8,657 bases of DNA from Candidatus Roizmanbacteria bacterium CG_4_9_14_0_8_um_filter_34_12 (GTDB lineage: Bacteria > Patescibacteriota > Microgenomatia > UBA1406 > GWC2-37-13). Shown here piece after piece: positions 6,652-8,657 of this stretch. The translations under genes were made by a program, and so were the position numbers. The DNA is taken from NCBI GenBank assembly GCA_002789465.1, contig PFTH01000159.1:1-8657 (forward strand), in the 5' to 3' direction. A model generated the notes under the pieces. That model was not told the DNA's origin and did not search any database. It saw nothing but the letters and a program-made list of their open reading frames with translations. Each line of letters starts with the position of its first letter. Position 1 is the stretch's first letter.

Positions 6652-8036
6652 AAAAATTAATTAAGAACGGAAAAATTGTCACTTCGGAAAAAATTATTGA
6701 TGGAGATATTTTAATTGAGAATGGAATAGTCAAAGACTTGATACCGAAATTTTTTGACGGAAAACAAAAAACCGCAAAAAATTTGATATCTGCGTCTTTA
6801 CAAATTATTGATGCAAAAGGCAAGTATATTCTTCCCGGTCTAATTGAAGTTCATGGGCATATGAGGGAGCCGGGACTTTCTCATAAGGAAGATGTTTGTA
6901 CTGGTACTCAAGCTGCCCTGGCTGGTGGAGTGACAACGATAATTGACATGCCCAACACCAAACCTCCGACTGTGACTGTTGATTTATTACAAGAAAAAAT
7001 CCATAAGATCTATCCTGGTCGATCATATACTGACTATGCCTTTTTTATGGGAGTGGCTTCTGATAAATTAGATGAACTAAAAAAAGTTAATCCCAAAGAT
7101 ATTGCCGGCGTAAAATTATTTATGGCTGGTCATGAAACCACGCCAACCACAATTCCTGATGATCTTACTCTGGGAAAAGTTATTGAGATATTGGCTAAAA
7201 GAAAAATTTTATTGGCAGTTCATGCAGAAGATCAATGGTTGATTAATTATTATAACAGTGAATTTAAAAAAACTGGTCGAACCGATGCGGCTTTATGGTC
7301 AGAAATTCGGCCCACCTCTGTTGTTGCCACAGCGGCTGCCAGAATAATTGCTTTAGCATCAAAATATCCTAATTTCAAATTATATTTGCTTCATCTTTCC
7401 ACTCCTGAAGAATATGCATTACTGGTGGTTGCCAAAAAACAAGGAATGGATATTTATGGAGAGTTGGTTGGATATCAACTGGTTTTTAATACTGATGACT
7501 ACAAAAAATATGGCAATAAAATAAAAGTATCTCCGGCAATAAGGACTCCTAAAGATCAAAAAATTCTTTGGCAGTTATTTCGCGGAGGTCAAGTCGATGT
7601 TTTATGTTCTGAGCATACGCCTCATGAATGGGAATTGAAAAACCAGCCTGATTGTTGGAAAGCCCAGTCTGGCACTCCGGGGGTGCAGGAAACATTGCCG
7701 GCGACCATCACTGGTTGGGTAAAAAAGTTTAGCAAAGATAGATTAGAAGAAGGTTTGATGAGAATTGCTTTTTGTACCTCAGAAAATCCAGGTAAAATTT
7801 TTGGATTTAAAGGAAAAGGCGGAATTAAAGTTGGAAATGATGCTGATTTGGTAATAATTGATACAAAAAATTATTGGCAGGTTCAAAAAAAAGACCTCTT
7901 TTCCAAATGTTGCTGGTCGGCATATGAAGGAATGAAATTATTAGGCCGACCGATCATGACATTTTTGCGAGGCGAAAAAATTTACGAAAATGGTAAGATT
8001 ATCGGTAAAGCAAAAGGTAAATGGATTAATCATTAA
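6648..8036 (+). CDS. pyrC: Class I dihydroorotase (cyclic amidohydrolase), active site divergent
   Basis: Predicted to cyclise N-carbamoyl-L-aspartate to dihydroorotate, pyrimidine step 3; cytosolic zinc enzyme. 462 residues, slightly longer than usual (about 425-440). Metal and substrate motifs: H69/H71 in HGHMREPG, K156 (GVKLF, the lysine carbamylated in class I enzymes), MPNTKPP, H192 (AVHAED), H249 (LLHLST), and SGTPGVQETLP near the C-terminus. Differences from typical dihydroorotase: Glu322 (SEHTPH) where Asp is usual (TDHAPH), GYQL where PHHL is usual, and KVSPAIR where KVNPPLR is usual; the last recalls dihydropyrimidinases. A hydantoinase or allantoinase-like activity is therefore possible, but HxHxREPG, MPNT and the carAB neighbours favour dihydroorotase. 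Start ATG 6648 lies in the ATGA overlap with frdB; an upstream in-frame start at 6603 would sit inside frdB. A second TAA follows the stop directly. Confidence 0.85.
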   Translation: MKKLIKNGKIVTSEKIIDGDILIENGIVKDLIPKFFDGKQKTAKNLISASLQIIDAKGKYILPGLIEVHGHMREPGLSHKEDVCTGTQAALAGGVTTIIDMPNTKPPTVTVDLLQEKIHKIYPGRSYTDYAFFMGVASDKLDELKKVNPKDIAGVKLFMAGHETTPTTIPDDLTLGKVIEILAKRKILLAVHAEDQWLINYYNSEFKKTGRTDAALWSEIRPTSVVATAAARIIALASKYPNFKLYLLHLSTPEEYALLVVAKKQGMDIYGELVGYQLVFNTDDYKKYGNKIKVSPAIRTPKDQKILWQLFRGGQVDVLCSEHTPHEWELKNQPDCWKAQSGTPGVQETLPATITGWVKKFSKDRLEEGLMRIAFCTSENPGKIFGFKGKGGIKVGNDADLVIIDTKNYWQVQKKDLFSKCCWSAYEGMKLLGRPIMTFLRGEKIYENGKIIGKAKGKWINH

Positions 8037-8044
8037 TAAACATT

Positions 8045-8657
8045 ATGAACAAAAAAATTCTTTATGGCTTGCAGACAAAGGCGGCCATGGAAAACTTTCC
8101 GTTTGATTATCCGTTGACTCATTTGGAATTTATCTATGCGATAGTGTTGGTAAAAAAAGCCGCGGCAAAGGCTAATCTGAAAGCCGGAAAAATTGATGAG
8201 AAAAAAGCCAAAAAAATTATTGCTGCCTGCGATGAGATTTTAAAAGGAAAGTATAACGATCAGTTTATTATCAAAGGCCTGCACGGTGGCGCCGGAACTT
8301 CGGTCAACATGAACGTTAATGAAGTTATTGCTATTTTATCAGGAACTCATCCAAATGATAACGTCAATGCTAGCCAGTCAACTAACGACGTCAACCCTTC
8401 AGCTCTAAAAATCGCTTCAATAAAATTAACAGAGAAATTATTAAACAGCCTACTTTATTTAATTAAAGTGTTTGAAAAAAGGGCAGAGGAGTTTAAAGGT
8501 GTTAAAAAATTAGCCAGGACTCATATGCAGGATGCGGTGCCGACAACTTTGGGAGCAGAGCTTCAGTCTTACGCCGATATTTTAAAAAGAGACATGGAAC
8601 GGATTAAAGAGTCAGAAAAATATCTGTTGGAGCTGAATCTGGGCGGGACGGCAATTG
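8045..8657 (+). CDS. aspA: Aspartate ammonia-lyase-like protein (aspartase/fumarase superfamily), 3'-partial
   Basis: 204 codons are visible; the gene runs off the window. The superfamily is clear from GAGTSVNMNVNEV (residues 82-94), SQSTND (110-115), ARTHMQDAVPTTLG (157-170) and LNLGGTAI at the edge. GTSVNMN and QSTND are the aspartase forms; class II fumarase normally has GTQSNMN and QSSND, so aspartate to fumarate plus ammonia (reversible) is the better guess, with fumarase the alternative. The mobile catalytic-serine loop (GSSxxPxKxNP) lies beyond the window. The N-terminus is about 20 residues shorter than E. coli AspA: it begins just before YGLQTKAAMENF and lacks the preceding E-D-LG-VP segment. 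The in-frame stop at 8027 excludes an extension beyond a few non-standard codons. The start follows the pyrC stop by 8 nt with no Shine-Dalgarno. The context joins fumarate made here to the upstream fumarate reductase-type pair. Confidence 0.82.
   Translation, partial: MNKKILYGLQTKAAMENFPFDYPLTHLEFIYAIVLVKKAAAKANLKAGKIDEKKAKKIIAACDEILKGKYNDQFIIKGLHGGAGTSVNMNVNEVIAILSGTHPNDNVNASQSTNDVNPSALKIASIKLTEKLLNSLLYLIKVFEKRAEEFKGVKKLARTHMQDAVPTTLGAELQSYADILKRDMERIKESEKYLLELNLGGTAI

Overview
The window is a compact, single-strand (+) gene cluster for early pyrimidine biosynthesis and fumarate/aspartate metabolism. In order it holds carA (5' end outside the window), carB, a fumarate reductase/succinate dehydrogenase-type flavoprotein (frdA-like), its iron-sulfur partner (frdB-like), a class I dihydroorotase (pyrC), and the first 204 codons of an aspartase/fumarase-superfamily lyase, most like aspartate ammonia-lyase (aspA), which runs off the 3' edge. 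Genes are packed with ATGA stop/start overlaps (carA/carB, frdB/pyrC) or gaps of 4, 8 and 19 nt, so one polycistronic unit is likely. No RNA gene, CRISPR array, insertion sequence or phage gene was seen, and no gene-free stretch exceeds 20 nt.

Organism: A+T-rich, lysine/AAA-rich coding sequence, tiny intergenic gaps, no clear Shine-Dalgarno at any internal start, CAD-like CarA/CarB sequences, and a heptamer-built palindromic repeat inside carB. Together these suggest an uncultured fermentative bacterium, possibly of the Candidate Phyla Radiation (Patescibacteria). This is an inference, and Bacteroidota-like lineages are not excluded. TGA is used as a stop (carA, frdB), so the TGA=Gly code of Gracilibacteria/Absconditabacteria does not apply.

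How the genes fit together: CarAB makes carbamoyl phosphate, PyrC closes carbamoyl-aspartate to dihydroorotate, and dihydroorotate must then be oxidised. The window adds a fumarate-handling pair and an aspartase-like lyase to this pathway. Either aspartate gives fumarate as an electron sink for anaerobic oxidation (plausibly of dihydroorotate), or succinate/fumarate is used to make aspartate for pyrimidine synthesis. The direction cannot be read from sequence. PyrB, PyrD, PyrE and PyrF are not in the window.

Most notable points: (1) the iron-sulfur subunit keeps its [2Fe-2S] and [4Fe-4S] ligands but has lost all three [3Fe-4S] cysteines, the quinone-side cluster, and no membrane anchor gene follows it; (2) carB carries an in-frame, about 126-nt palindromic repeat element encoding about 42 extra residues next to an active-site strand; (3) the dihydroorotase has Glu in place of the usual catalytic Asp; (4) the flavoprotein has Met at the position that is Gln in SdhA and Glu in FrdA of E. 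coli.
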